DNA of 64,000 bases from Mytilisepta virgata (lineage: Eukaryota; Mollusca; Bivalvia; Mytilida; Mytilidae), in the NCBI GenBank assembly GCA_028015205.1, contig CM051517.1, positions 58,279,455 through 58,343,454 on the forward strand, given 5' to 3'. The notes under the pieces were generated by a model, which was not told the DNA's origin, ran no database searches, and saw only the letters and a program-made list of their open reading frames with translations. A program made the translations under genes and the position numbers. Shown piece by piece: positions 11,445-24,300 of this stretch. Within the stretch, counting starts at the first letter, position 1; the number at the start of each line of letters is the position of its first letter.

Positions 11445-13609
11445 AAGAAGCTGTCCGAGTGTCAGCATACAAGATTTTTCTTCATCCCTGTTTGGTCTCT
11501 TCAGCCTGCCCATGCTACATTGCCAAACAACTATCCAGATTTTCCAGTTACAAAGGAAAAACAAGAAAGGATTTAATAATGGCATACCAATAAATCGAAG
11601 ACAATCATTCAACAGCCTTCCAGATAAAGACAACAAAAAAGAACAAACTACAAAGTCAACAGTCAGGCTATTCTTGCAGGTTGGGGAAAATGTTTTATGT
11701 TTACACAAACATCTCCTTCACATGTATTTGTCTTGACCCTCTGGTACATTTACTTTCATCCTCTTGCCAAATATAGTTAGTAATAGAATAGACAAAAGTT
11801 CTGAGGAGATGTTCACAAAATGATACCTCTGCTCCAAAATATTTCATTTCTATGTCAAATTATCTCCCCTTCATGATATTGGACAGATTTGCTTCTGCCC
11901 ATCTTCATACAGTATACTACCTTTGTGTAAAAGTTTCTTTGAATACCATCAGAGAGTTGAGGATTGAGCTTACAAGGTAAATACAAATGTTTAACTCAAA
12001 TTATCTCCCCTTCAAGTTAGTATACAGAAATATATTACCTTGCTTTTTGGACATCTCCATATATAATTATACCTTTTGTGTGAAGCTTCATTGAATTCCA
12101 CCAGAATGTTAAGTTGTGCTTACAATGTCAGAACCAGATAATTTGCTTCATGCTTGTGCTATCTTTGCATAAAGTTTTAATAAAATCCATTGGATAGTTT
12201 AAGAGAAGTTACCCTTTCAAGATTCATAAATAGATGGAGAGGATACTTCCTATATATCACCCCCTACTTTGTGTTTTCTAAAGATATAAATATGTTTATG
12301 AGCACTTAACACCCTGAATCCTTGGTTATACATAACAATTTAAGTTGAGTGTTATACCTGTACTTTCAGATCCAATTCTAAGCAACTGAAAGTCTAGAAG
12401 AATATGATGTCATCCTTGTAACAAAGGTCTAAAATAAAAAAAAATACTGTTTTTTTATTGTTCCCCTGTGGAGGACAAACTAATAAAGAATGTGTGAATG
12501 CTTAGCTCTTTATTAAAATCATGTAAGTACTCTCCAAAATAAGTGTTCATCTCTGGTAAAAATGTTACTTTATTTGCTCATGGCAGATAGTGGAACCGAC
12601 AATTACATCTCTGGTACTCATACTTGCCAACATATAGATAAAAGAAACCCCGAAAAAGAGTCTAGGAAGGGCTTAAGGTCCCCAGTGGGCTGAGTCTAGG
12701 GTAAAGCCCTTGTAGGGATCCAATGGGGGGGGGGGCAAAGCCTCCTAGCCGAAATTGATTTGAAGGTTTATTGATGGTGTTTCCTCAGTAATTTGACATT
12801 TCAGGGTGAAAAATATAAGATATTTTAGATTATTTTCCTTTAATTTTTACCTCTGTTAAATGGAAACACATAGAAGTGGAATTTTTCCCTCAGAAAGTAC
12901 CAAGGTCAAATACTCGGGGTGGTATACGGAGAGTTGGCATTTATGGGTAATCTTCGTTATGGTACATGGTACATATTAAGGTTTTACATCAGCAATGTTA
13001 CCTTTTTACCAACTATTCTTAAGGTGTTGCCTTAAGAACACTACAGGCAAGGATTTTGTATATGCAGTTTACAAAATGATGGGCAATATCAATGATTTTT
13101 CTGCAGTCATGTAACCCTTCAATTGGCAAATGATGAAATCAAATCAAGATTTCTGTAATGACCATTTATCCATTTCTGAGAAAAGTTCTGATATAAACCA
13201 ATTAACTAACTTTTTCTTTGATAACTTGTCTCTTTCAATTGAAATCTTCTTTTAAAACATTTGGAAAACTATTTCTTTTCTTTTTTTGGTGTTGCTTGTT
13301 GGTTGTTTTTTTTTCCTTTTTCATACGGTGACAAATATTTGAATTATGGTATGAGCCTATTGTCATATGTGTCAATAGACGGTTAGACGGTTAGGATTCC
13401 GTTCATTTGGTTTGTTCTATTGAAAGTATCTTTATATTTCACTACATAGGCCCCCATAAAAAATACATACTGGGATTGATTTTGGGTAATCTGGGCCCTC
13501 AACGTTTTTTCTGGGGGTCATTAGTTTTTTGATAATTTTGGTGTCACATTTTTAATATTTATCTGATTTTTGTTGATTTTTTAATGTTCCTTGCTGAAAA
13601 AGTAAACAA
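11445..13609. other. Intergenic DNA, no gene recognised
   Basis: AT-rich sequence with short frames lacking motifs. Loose repeats of AATTATCTCCCCTTCA occur at about 11860-12020. Nothing else can be supported. Confidence 0.4.
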
Positions 13610-13810
13610 ATTCTGTTATCTGCAAACCCTTTTACCAAAAGATCTTATTATTGATATGTGAGCTTATAATGATGAGCTACAGAGCAAGCTGATCAGGTAA
13701 TTATTCTGTACCCCTTGCAAACATAGTTTCAGGATTTTTAGAAGTCACTCTGTCCATAAGTCTTCGTCCAATTCACATACCCAAGGAGATTATGCGTGTT
13801 TTCTCACAAC
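13610..13810 (+). repeat. Fragment of the family C tandem-core element
   Basis: ATGTGAGCTTATAATGATGA, the GAGCAAGCTGATCAGGTAAT segment and CCCTTGCAAACATAGTTTCA match the distal repeat unit of the element at 15239-15860. It is a solo piece without the terminal hairpin. Confidence 0.6.
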
Positions 13811-15238
13811 TCAAGCTGGTAGGGGAAATTGTATACTTTCAGGATGCTTGTTAATTAATGATACTGCAAATTAAATTAACCCTAGCTTGATTGAATGACA
13901 TTTCTGAATATATACATAAAAACAAAGGCTTTCAAAAAATATCACAGTTTAATTCTTAATTCAAAAAATACTAACACTGATTGTAGAAAACTTAGGCTAC
14001 ACAAAAAAAATGCCTGTTCCAGTTACCATGCTGACAAATACGGTGCAGAAATTTCAATTTTTTCTGTCTGTCTGTCTTTGTCTTTTTTTTGTTTTTGCTT
14101 ATTGTTTGTAAATTTATTTCTCACTGGGTGAGAATATGTCAAAAATCTGTGCTTGACCGCATCGTGGATTATCTATCCTTCAATACTGTTTGGTGCTGCC
14201 TGAAGGGCATGAATCACAAAACTAATAATTTTGTTGGAAAGTTCAGTTCAAAATATCAGAAAAAATATTTCACTTTAATGTTTCCACTAAAAAAAATGCA
14301 ATAAAATGCTTAGTGTCAACAATTTAAAATCAGACATAGTAACCAGAACCACATTTATTTTTGTATATGGCCTAACAAAGATGTAAAGAAACAAACAAAT
14401 ATGATAAAATGGCTAAACAGACTTTAACACTGATTATATAAAACCTCATACTGGTAAAATAAAAAAATCACAATTTTTTACAAGTCATAACAATACAAAA
14501 ATAGGATAACAAGTGTAAAAATAGACTCCATCAAATAAGTAAGTCTTGTCTTTTAAAAGTGTTGCGTATGTACTGTTTGTGAAATTGTTCAAATTTTTTT
14601 TACCACAATAACAGTTATACTTACATACAGATTACTACATGTATAATATTTTTTATTTCACTCCAATTTTTGGAGGAAATTAAAGGGAGATAACAAACTC
14701 TGCGAATGTACATTTCCATTTTATAAATTCTTCATGAGGACGGATTAGTTATTAAAATTTTTTTTATAAATCAGAAAAAAATCCTTGCAAATTTCAACAC
14801 AAATAATTACTTCTATAGTTTATCATACCAACAAGTGCAGTTATGGCCACCACTAATTTTCATCCACTCAGATCAAGTAAGAAAAGAGGGGTTGAAGATT
14901 TCATTTTTGATCTTTTCTTAAAATTTTTATGCCATATACCAACCTACTTAATAACAAAGCAAGTGTTTTCATTAGGTTTATGGAATGGACCCAAAAAATC
15001 GTTAAATTTTTCAGATCTGTTTCAGAAGTCTGATGATTCATACTGAAAATTAAAATTAGAATTGGGAAGATTCTGACGGGCGGTTGGGATGGAAATTTGT
15101 GAGTTAATTTTAATTGACCTAAAGTAAAACTTATTTACATTTGGCACTTTATATGACAATTATACTTTTCATATTAGCTATATAATAAATCAAGCATGTA
15201 CATAAATACCTTTGTAATTAACAATATGTATATTTAGT

Positions 15239-15860
15239 ACCCTACCGGCAATGCCGAAGGGTGCTATAGGTTTGCACTCCGTCAGTCCGTCTGTCACACT
15301 TCAGTTTTCCAGACTTTTTTCAGAAACAGTTTAACCAACTGATCTTATTTTTTGTATGTGAGCTTATAATCATGAGTTACAGATCAAGTTTGAGTTTCAA
15401 GCTGATTGGATAATTATTTTCACAAATGCTTTTACCAGGTGATCTTATTTTTGGTGTGTGAGCTTATAATGATAAGTTACAGATCAAGTTTGAGTTTCAC
15501 GCTGATCAGATAATTATTGTGAGAGTTATTGCCCTTGGAAATAGGAAATATTGCCAAAATAATAGTTTACTTTTTTCATAAACCGTTTAACCAACTAATG
15601 TTATTTTTGGTATATGATCTTATAATGATGAGTTACAGTTCAAGTTTCATGCTGATCAGATTAACATTAGTTTTCCAGAGTTTTATTTCACAAACCCTTT
15701 TAACAAGTGATCTCATTTTTGGTATTTGAGCTTATAATGATGAGCTACAGAGCAAGCTTATCGGGTGATTATTGTGTACCCCCTGCAAACATAGTTTCAG
15801 GATTTTTAAGAGTCACTCAAGGAGATTTTGCATGTTTTCTCACAGATCAAGCCGATAGGG
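15239..15860 (-). mobile_element. Tandem-core element, family C
   Basis: Begins (plus strand) with a terminal hairpin ACCCTACCGGCAATGCCGAA followed by GGGT, in which CGGC-AAT-GCCG is the inner stem, and then CCGTCAGTCCGTCTGTC. The core is four or more diverged repeats of about 120 bp marked by GTGAGCTTATAATGATGAGT. The far end is not sharp. Terminal hairpin plus tandem core suggests the same kind of non-autonomous element as families A and B. It has no coding capacity. Confidence 0.55.
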
Positions 15861-16049
15861 GACATTGTATTGCCCAGCAATTCTTTCGGAATGCATGTTA
15901 TAAAAAGGATTCTACAAAATTATCATAAGAATAGGAGTCTAACAATGATAAAAAAGTTGATAATTACTGCTGTGAAGAAAATCTTACATCCGATTCAAAA
16001 ACACTTTATTCTATAAATGTTTTTAAAAAAATTTGTAAGGGTTCCATGG

Positions 16050-16280
16050 AAAAACTAAGTCGATTTATAAGTCAAATACGGAAAAATGGAAACAAAATTA
16101 TTACTTTTCCTCTGAATACTATCTTTTGATCATAAACAAGCTTCTGTCCAAGTTTGCTAAAAATCCAGGATGGTTTAAGAAAGTAATTAATGTTTTAAAA
16201 ACTTTAACTGCACACTGTATGTAATGTTAACTGGGAGAAAAACTAAGTCCATTTATAAGTAAAACACGGAAAAATGGAAA
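16050..16280 (+). repeat. Direct repeat, offset 187 bp
   Basis: A block of about 43 bp starting AAAACTAAGTCGATTTATAA at 16050 recurs at 16237 with few changes and carries CACGGAAAAATGGAAA. It may be two units of a longer array. No gene is seen. Confidence 0.55.
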
Positions 16281-16600
16281 AATATTACAAAATTTTCCCC
16301 TTGACGTAACAATGTAAAAAACATCACGTCACAAAGCTGAAACATCAGAAAACAAAACTTTGCAGAAATGGTATGACAACATCAAAATTAACATCGCTTC
16401 AATTTGAAAAACCCTGAAGCGCAACTTAAAAGATATCTTTTTGAAGTTTTGTACCTTTGGTACAAAACCAAAGTGCATACGATCTTTTCGAATATAGAAT
16501 TTATTTTGCACTAGGTCGCCTAGTTTAAGAGAACACATTTTTGTGTCATGGCGGCCATTTTTATTACCTTTAAATTTCAGCAGAGAAATGTGAGAAAAAT

Positions 16601-16727
16601 AATCAGTCATGGTAAAAAATGTGAGATTGGACAATTCAGATTTTCTATAATCAGAAACTCGGCCTCTTGAAAATGAGAACTCTTGGGTGGAATTGTCCAA
16701 TCTCACATCTTTGACCATGACTGATTA
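16601..16727. repeat. Foldback element with 37-bp arms
   Basis: The arm at 16601-16637 (AATCAGTCATGGT ... GTGAGATTGGACAATTC) is nearly the exact reverse complement of 16690-16727 (GAATTGTCCAATCTCAC ... GACCATGACTGATT). About 52 bp separate them. Transcription would give a strong hairpin. It looks like a miniature inverted-repeat transposon. The overlapping minus-strand open frame is explained by the palindrome. Confidence 0.75.
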
Positions 16728-16729
16728 TT

Positions 16730-18139
16730 ATAGTCTCGCTTCTGCGACAAAAGTTGCATGTTCGACAAGAAACCATTGCCATTCCTGAAGCACTATTAAA
16801 ACAATCATTTAACACTAGGTAGGTTAACATGAACCAAATTTATTTATTCCAATAATACTGGTCATAAAGACTGCTTCTGTTTTAAAAGTTTGGGCATTTT
16901 TTTGTATATATTTCTTGACATATTCTTATTTCAATTTCTATTTTCATGTGTAAGGTTTTGAAAATTTACACTGTACTCAGAATAGGCTATGTTCAATGGA
17001 AAAGTAACTCAGAGTTTTTAAATTTCATTGCTTGAGATATCAAGCAATTCCAAATTTAAACATATAAAGTTGATCTGATAAACCTTAATCAATACAATGA
17101 AAAATAAATTCTAATTTATAAATTTCTCAAATAAAAATAAAGTTTTTTAAAATTAATGTGTCACAACACACCTATAGTTCTGAGTTATTGGCCTTTGTTT
17201 TCTTTTAATGTAAATCGTTATGTCTTTCAAATATAAGAGAAAAAATGTTCTACTAGCATACAAAAAATAGCTGAAATATTTACAAAGGTAAACCCATAAA
17301 AGTATAATAACTTTATCAAACAAATGTTGGTCCAGCACACTATAGTGAAATAAAGCATATATGTTGTGTATTTTTCACCATCTATTTTGATTTTTTATTA
17401 AGCCTTGATTGAGTGTTATATTCGATAGAATTCTACTCTAATTACCCTGTTGTATATATGTGATCCATCAAAAATGATCAAGAATGAAATTATTGACAAT
17501 GAATAGCAAAGAATTTGATGAATTTTGACGGTGAAATATCACAATTTCTAAAAAATAAATTATGTGCAATAAAGGCTAGGTCCCATTCCTTTAATGTGAG
17601 ATGATATATTTATGCTTTGACATAAACTGGCTGTTTTCTTTTCTTAAAAAGTCAATAAATAAGTTATGAAATCAATATTAATTTGATTTAATTACAGTAT
17701 AAAAATATTCAATCAGTTGCCTCACTTTAACTGGGATATATATATGTGTCTGTATATATGGAAAAATAAAAAAAATATCAAAATGAACTAGGAAGATATG
17801 TATACCAGTACCATCAAAAACATAAAATATGTCCAAACTTTCAGTACATATATATATAAATTTTAATAAATTTTAATAAATTTTAATAAATCAACTCTGT
17901 GAATGACTTATTATTAAATATTATATCAAAACAGCTGAAGCTTGACAAATTAACTTGAATTACTTAAAAATTATAAAAAAAATAAAAAAACTTCTATTTC
18001 TATGGACAAAAAAATGAACATTTTCAACAACAATATAATACTGGTAAAAACAGTAGGAAGTCATTTGCATAATACTACAGTGGTTATAATTATAATATTG
18101 GAAAAAACTCTGCAACAAACTATGAAATAGCCATAATTT
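16730..18139. other. Intergenic DNA and microsatellites, no gene recognised
   Basis: Very AT-rich. TTTTAATAAA is repeated three times at 17861-17891. Short frames have no motifs. Part of the end may be 3' untranslated sequence of the ARM-TIR-SAM gene. Confidence 0.4.
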
Positions 18140-18145
18140 TTTATT
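18140..18145 (-). promoter_or_regulatory. Candidate poly(A) signal of the ARM-TIR-SAM gene
   Basis: AATAAA on the minus strand, about 255 nt after the stop codon at 18399. No closer AATAAA is visible. In such AT-rich DNA this can occur by chance. Confidence 0.35.
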
Positions 18146-18398
18146 AAAGCTTGTGTATTGAACACTAGATAATACTTTGCGTAGCAATAAAAATATTGTT
18201 TCTTTCCAACAATATCTTTTTAAAAAAAAACTTTAGATAATCCTATCATTTAAAGTGTGGTGTAGTATTTTTTGTAAAAGATACGAAAATTTGATTGTCC
18301 ATGAACTTTTTCTACTACTTGTACAAATAAAAGAGGACTACAACAATCTGATTTATGTAAAAATCACATAAATTTTCTTTAAAAAATGTCTGTGGTCT

Positions 18399-21300
18399 TT
18401 AGCCTTGTAATAATTTGTTGATTTCTGGATACTGCTGGCTCAGTTTTTCCAATGCTTTGTCGAATTTCATCAAATCTTCAAGTGATTTCAATCCTAATTT
18501 ACTTTCTAAACATTTGTAGAAAAAATCTGGTGCCTGTAATAGCATTAAACATATATATATACATATATATATGCAAGTTCAGGTGCTGGTTAATATAAAA
18601 TGTATTATCAACTATATCTTCTTGAATAGAGAGATAATTTCACTTTTATTCCAATAACCCATTTTACCTAAGCTTTGGTTCTTGATGAGATATATGCAAA
18701 ACAAATTTTTAGTCATTTTTAAATAAATTTTGTACCATATTTATTTTATCTCAAAAATTAATTAAGCATCACGCTGTTTCAACTTTGTGATTGTTATTAA
18801 TTTTATTGCCTTAAAATTTTCATTATATCTTACTGACAAAACAGCAGTTAACCTAAGTCTTGACTGGCAAGTAATCACTAGCAGTTTCATTGTAATTAAA
18901 ATATACCGATGCATATATGCAAATGTAGCCCCTTTAACTTAATCTGATATATAATTTAGTGCAATAATAAAAAGTTATTGATATAAATTTTAGCATTTTG
19001 ACAAATAATAATATTTAATGCCTTTAAAAATATTTTATACATGAAAATAAAAATGGTTTATCATTCATTACTCCAGAAATGATTTTTGATGCTTTCAATT
19101 TATTTCAGTAAACTCAATTTGTCACAAAAATATTAAAACTGGTACCTCAAATATAACAATAATAAATTGATATTTCATATCTAGTAAGCAAACTTACCCT
19201 TCTGTATAATTTATACAAAAATCCAAGTTGTTCCCCTGTGAGTGAATGGAGTCCAGAAAACCTATATATAAAAAAAAAACATTAATATTTAAAAATCAAA
19301 ACTTTTTCTATAATAATTTCTCATTTGTAAGGTTCAGTTTGAAACTGATTGTTTTATAAGGAAACAATGGCAAAAATTGTTACCCATGATAAAAAAACAA
19401 TACTTCAAATGCACACAAGCATGATATTTCCTTACTGTTTTTATATCAGTCCTTCAATGCTGGCTGTCTTGAAGCCATTAAAATGTTTTTTCCATGTGAT
19501 AAATTTAGAATTGTTCATTCCAGAGTTATATCCCTTTACTGAGATACACAATGACCTCATAATATGAAAACATGGTAAAGACGAGGACAAATTAAACTTG
19601 ATGTCAGACAGGCCAACATTCATCAGACATCACAAGTTGAACGGAACTGTTCCTTCAAATGCTAATGGTAAAATTTTGAATGGATGGATTCTTTTAAACC
19701 CAATCAGTCCTTGTCAGAAATATTAACAAACTATACAAGACTAATGCGCTGAGTGGAATTTTAACAACTTTATTCATTGAGATTTTAATTAATTCAAATA
19801 ATACTTTGTTACAATACTAACTTACATGCAGTTTTCTGAATTAATCACATTATTTCAGTAGGATTTTACATGGATGGGAGATAACTCTGTTGTTGATTTT
19901 CATAATTCTGATTCCTTTATTTTATCCATTTCAAATCATTTAAAAGATTTATTTTTCCTTAGAAATCACTTACATTTTTAAACACAGATTGAACTAGAGA
20001 TTTCCATGCCCCTTGAACATAGAATTCTTAATTATTATTTATGATTGGAACTAATATTAAGAAATATTCCATATATATGAAAGTTTTGCATTATGATCTG
20101 ATTACATTAATTGGTATCCCATAAAATATTGAGGCTTAAATTCAATAGATTCACTCAAACATGAAATGTAGGTCAGGTCATATTGTCTCATATTTTGCTG
20201 ATCTGTACTGAATTAAAAAACATGTATGTAGTTGTAAAACATCATTAAAAAAAGTTTTGAGAAAGGCAAAAATTTCACCAAAGTCTCTCAAGCATAAAAT
20301 ATAGGTTATGGTTACTCAGATGTTGTTGGGCAATGTTGTAATTTTATAAGATGACTGTTACTACATCATTAACATATCACAAAATGTGCTTCACTAATAC
20401 ATATAAATGCAAAAACTTAACCAAAGTCACTGAAGCATAAAATGTTGGTCATATTGAATAAAAACTTGCTTTTGTGTTTTGTACTATACAAGTTGACTAA
20501 AGCTGTTAAATATTATTGATATATTACCATAGTATCTTAAAAAATACACCTAACTGCACAAATTTAACCAAAGTCATTCAAGCATAAAATGTTGGCAGAG
20601 GCGACCCAAATTTGGCAGATTTTTGTTGTTTTAAGATTGATGAAGTGGTGTAATTTCATTGATATACAACAATCAGTTTCTGAAAAATTGACCTAAATGC
20701 AAAAACTTAACTAAGCCACTATAGCATGTGTAGCACTCCCTGTGGTACACCTTACATGCTGCCAGATCACAGACAAAGCCAAACAAGACCCGTAAAGAGC
20801 ATCAGAAATATATTCCTGTCTGGTGTATGCTTCTAAGTTTGTTGCCAGAGAACCTATCTTTGAAATGAATGTGAAAAAAGAGGGGAATATCTGCTTATAG
20901 ATGGGCACTGATAAGTCAAAATTAAATTTTTGGAAATCCCTTTTATAATGTAAGAGGATTAAAGTAATCAAATATCATTGATATGACACCATGAATTTCT
21001 AGGATATGAAATCAATTTCATAAGAGTCACTCATGCATTTAATGTTTGTCAAAGTGATCAAAATATTATTTAACTGTGTTCAGTGTAATAAGGTCATTGT
21101 AGCGATATAATATCATTGATGTATCTCAATGGGTTTCAGAAAAATGGACTTAAATGCAAAAACTGAACCAAACTGGAAAACGTACGGAGATACAAGGGTA
21201 AATCTATATGCCCTGACAACATTTGTGGACTGGCTATAAAAATTGTTATGAAATATAAAAAAGTTTTCGTGGTTTTAACAGACAAGGGATTTCCTCAACT

Positions 21301-24300
21301 AAACAATAGAAAAATGAAGAGAGACAAATTCCAAATTTCTTTTTCCAAAACCTTGTACTTATAAATATTTTTTTAATAATTCCTTTCTGTATAGTACCAA
21401 CAAACTGATTATTTAAGGTGGTACCCAACACTTTCACTAAAATTAATTTGGCTCGTTTAATTTTCATAAAATTTTGACAAAGTATTTACTTTGACCCGTT
21501 GACAAAAATTTTTGGTTAAAATTTCAAAACATTTGAACCAACCAATTCATCACAAAAATTACACTGATTGTATAGCAGTTTGACAAACACTAATATTGAT
21601 CATTGAAAAGCTTAATATTCCATTAACAACACAATGTTATTAAAACGTTTAGCTGATTTTACAGAGTTATCTCCCTGTAGTGTTAGGTACCACCATAAGG
21701 AAAATATATAAATGATGGATGAATAATTGTTTAACGTCCAGTGGCAACCAGGTGCATATCAGGACGAGAACATGTTGATATGATAATGAATATGATCCCT
21801 GCTTTGTACTAGACCGACACGCTAAGTCAGATTTTTAATGTGCTAGCTCACGAGGTAACTGTCCGCAGGTAGACATATCACCTCACTCGGACACATTATA
21901 CTAACTCCGAGACGACCAGTCTTTGCTCTTACTCCTAGATGCCGCGTGCCTGGCGGAGAAGCAGCAAATACCAATTTTAATGTCTTTGGTTTGACCCGGC
22001 TGGGGATCGAACCCGCGACCTTCCGCACTCGGGGCGAGCACGCTACCACGAGACCACCGAGGCAGTCAAAAATATATAAATCTTAATGTCTTAACTATTA
22101 AACAATTTTCTAAAATTCTTTCTAATTCTTACATTTCTAACTTATTTTGCTCCAACCATTTTTGTATATCCTCTTTTCTCCATCTTAACAAGACGATTCC
22201 ATCTTCATTTTCCTCATGAATAACAGCTGGTATTCTGGAATCAGATGGCATTATGCTAGATTTTCTTTGTTTCTAAAAGCAAATAAATATCTTTATTTAA
22301 ACTTATGATGCTGTAATTTTGTGTATTTCATTAATATCAAAGTTATGGTTTTAACATTTTCTCATTAAAAATGCATTTGTGCTATATTTATAATAATGGT
22401 CCATTATACACCTCCCCCTCCCCCTCCCCTCACTTACTTTTTTAATTGTAATTTAGGCCATTCAAGAAAACATTTTTGCTCTTAGAAGAGTTTTTGAACA
22501 ATATGTTGAGGCTGGGAGGTAGTCTGAAATTCCTCTGAATCCAAATTTCTTTAGAATTGGCTTGACCATAGGATACACGAGTACACTCTATATCAAAACA
22601 AAAATTTCCAATTCTAGGATTTTTTTATTTATTTACAGTGTTGATGTAAATATTACTTTCTCCAAATGAAATTTTAACTTTCTGCAATTTTATAAATCAA
22701 ATCGTTCAACAACAGTAAGCAACATTTCAATGTCATTAATCAACCTTGATATATATTGTGTCTGTCTAAAATACATTCAAATATGTTTGTTTAGTTGGGG
22801 TTTTATGCCGTGTTCAGCATATATGGCTATTTCGCGGCGGCCAGTTTTTATTGGCTGGGGGAAGCCGGAGTATCCGGAGAGAACCACCAACCTTCGGTAG
22901 GAAAATTGGCAATCCTTGTCAATTAAGATCGGAGTCGAACACACCCCGCCACAGGTGAGATTCGAACTCACAACTTCAGCGTTGACAGGCTAGTGATCAT
23001 TAGTAGTCAGGATGAACTACCTAGACCACTCGGCCACCGATGCCACCATTCAAATATGAAAAAGATATGTTATACATTATACATGTAACACAAAAACAAA
23101 TCAATGGAAATATATTTCATATATAACTGGGTTCTTAAATTTATGAATCAATATCCACAAAAATTAGAAAACCGTGAATAAGAAGTATATTTCAAAATAT
23201 TTCCAATCTCATTGTATAAATATGAATGTACATACCTGGTGCATATAACCTTCCAATTCACTTTTCATCTCCTGAAACTTCATTTCAAAATCATACTTGT
23301 CACTAAATTCGTAGTATTTCTTTGCTCCTACAAGAATACCTAGCCAGCCATCCGGTCTGTACCCTCTTTGTAATAATACAGGTATAACAACCTTGTCTCT
23401 GGCAAAAGCATACTCTGCCTCTGTTAGGTAAATGTATAGATTATACAGAAAGATACAGAAAAATCAAAGTTAAAATTCAAAGGAAATAACTCCAAGCAAG
23501 TGTTCCTATTAACTATAGGTTTCTCCCATCTTTTTATAGTCTTTTATTATAAGAAAAAAAAAACATTTGCAAAAAATTAAGACAGGAAGCAACAGCAAAA
23601 TCACATTTACAAATCATGAGGGACATGACATCTAGTCTACTTACAATGTTCATTTAATTGTCAGACTTAATTATTGTTTGTATGTGTTCGTCTGTGCCTC
23701 GTTCAATTCCTCAACCCCAAATTCAAAGTGAAATCACATGGCCACACATGAGCTAAACAAAAGTTTTAAAAATGTTTTTTTTTTTACTTTGTGCAAACAA
23801 TATAATAAAAGATGCATAAAAAGTATTAAAAAAAACCACAAGAGTCGAAATGCATTTCAAAGTACATACTTATCTTACTTAATAATACAACAAACCTGTT
23901 CTGCAGTTTTTACTGTCTTTATATTTTTCAGAGTAACATACTAGAACTACCGCAGCTTTTTCTATGGCTGAGGCCATCATCTGCAACATTGATCCTTCCA
24001 TAAAGTCCACATCGATCCATACTGGGAAATTATTTTCTCGTAATTTGTCTTTTATCTAAAATTTTCAATTTATTTCCTTCAGATTTATCAAATAATACAA
24101 CCAAAAGAAGATACTTTTATCAATTCCTGTTTTCATGATACAAAGTTTCCTGGACTCATTGTGAGTCCATGGAATCTCTTTGGCCCAACTGTTACCTATT
24201 GTATGGAAAAAGTCTGCATCCAATTGATCAGGTTGGTGATAAGGCTTTAGGTTGCTTTCTTGAGATAGAGACATGGACTTAGATCAATTGCAGACAATAT

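Noticed and set aside
22000..22068. tRNA gene on the minus strand
   Set aside because: A and B boxes are present, but the sequence continues into a SINE body flanked by a target-site duplication and does not form a full cloverleaf.
22977..23046. tRNA-Ser/Leu-like gene on the minus strand
   Set aside because: It is the head of a SINE with a 12-bp target duplication.
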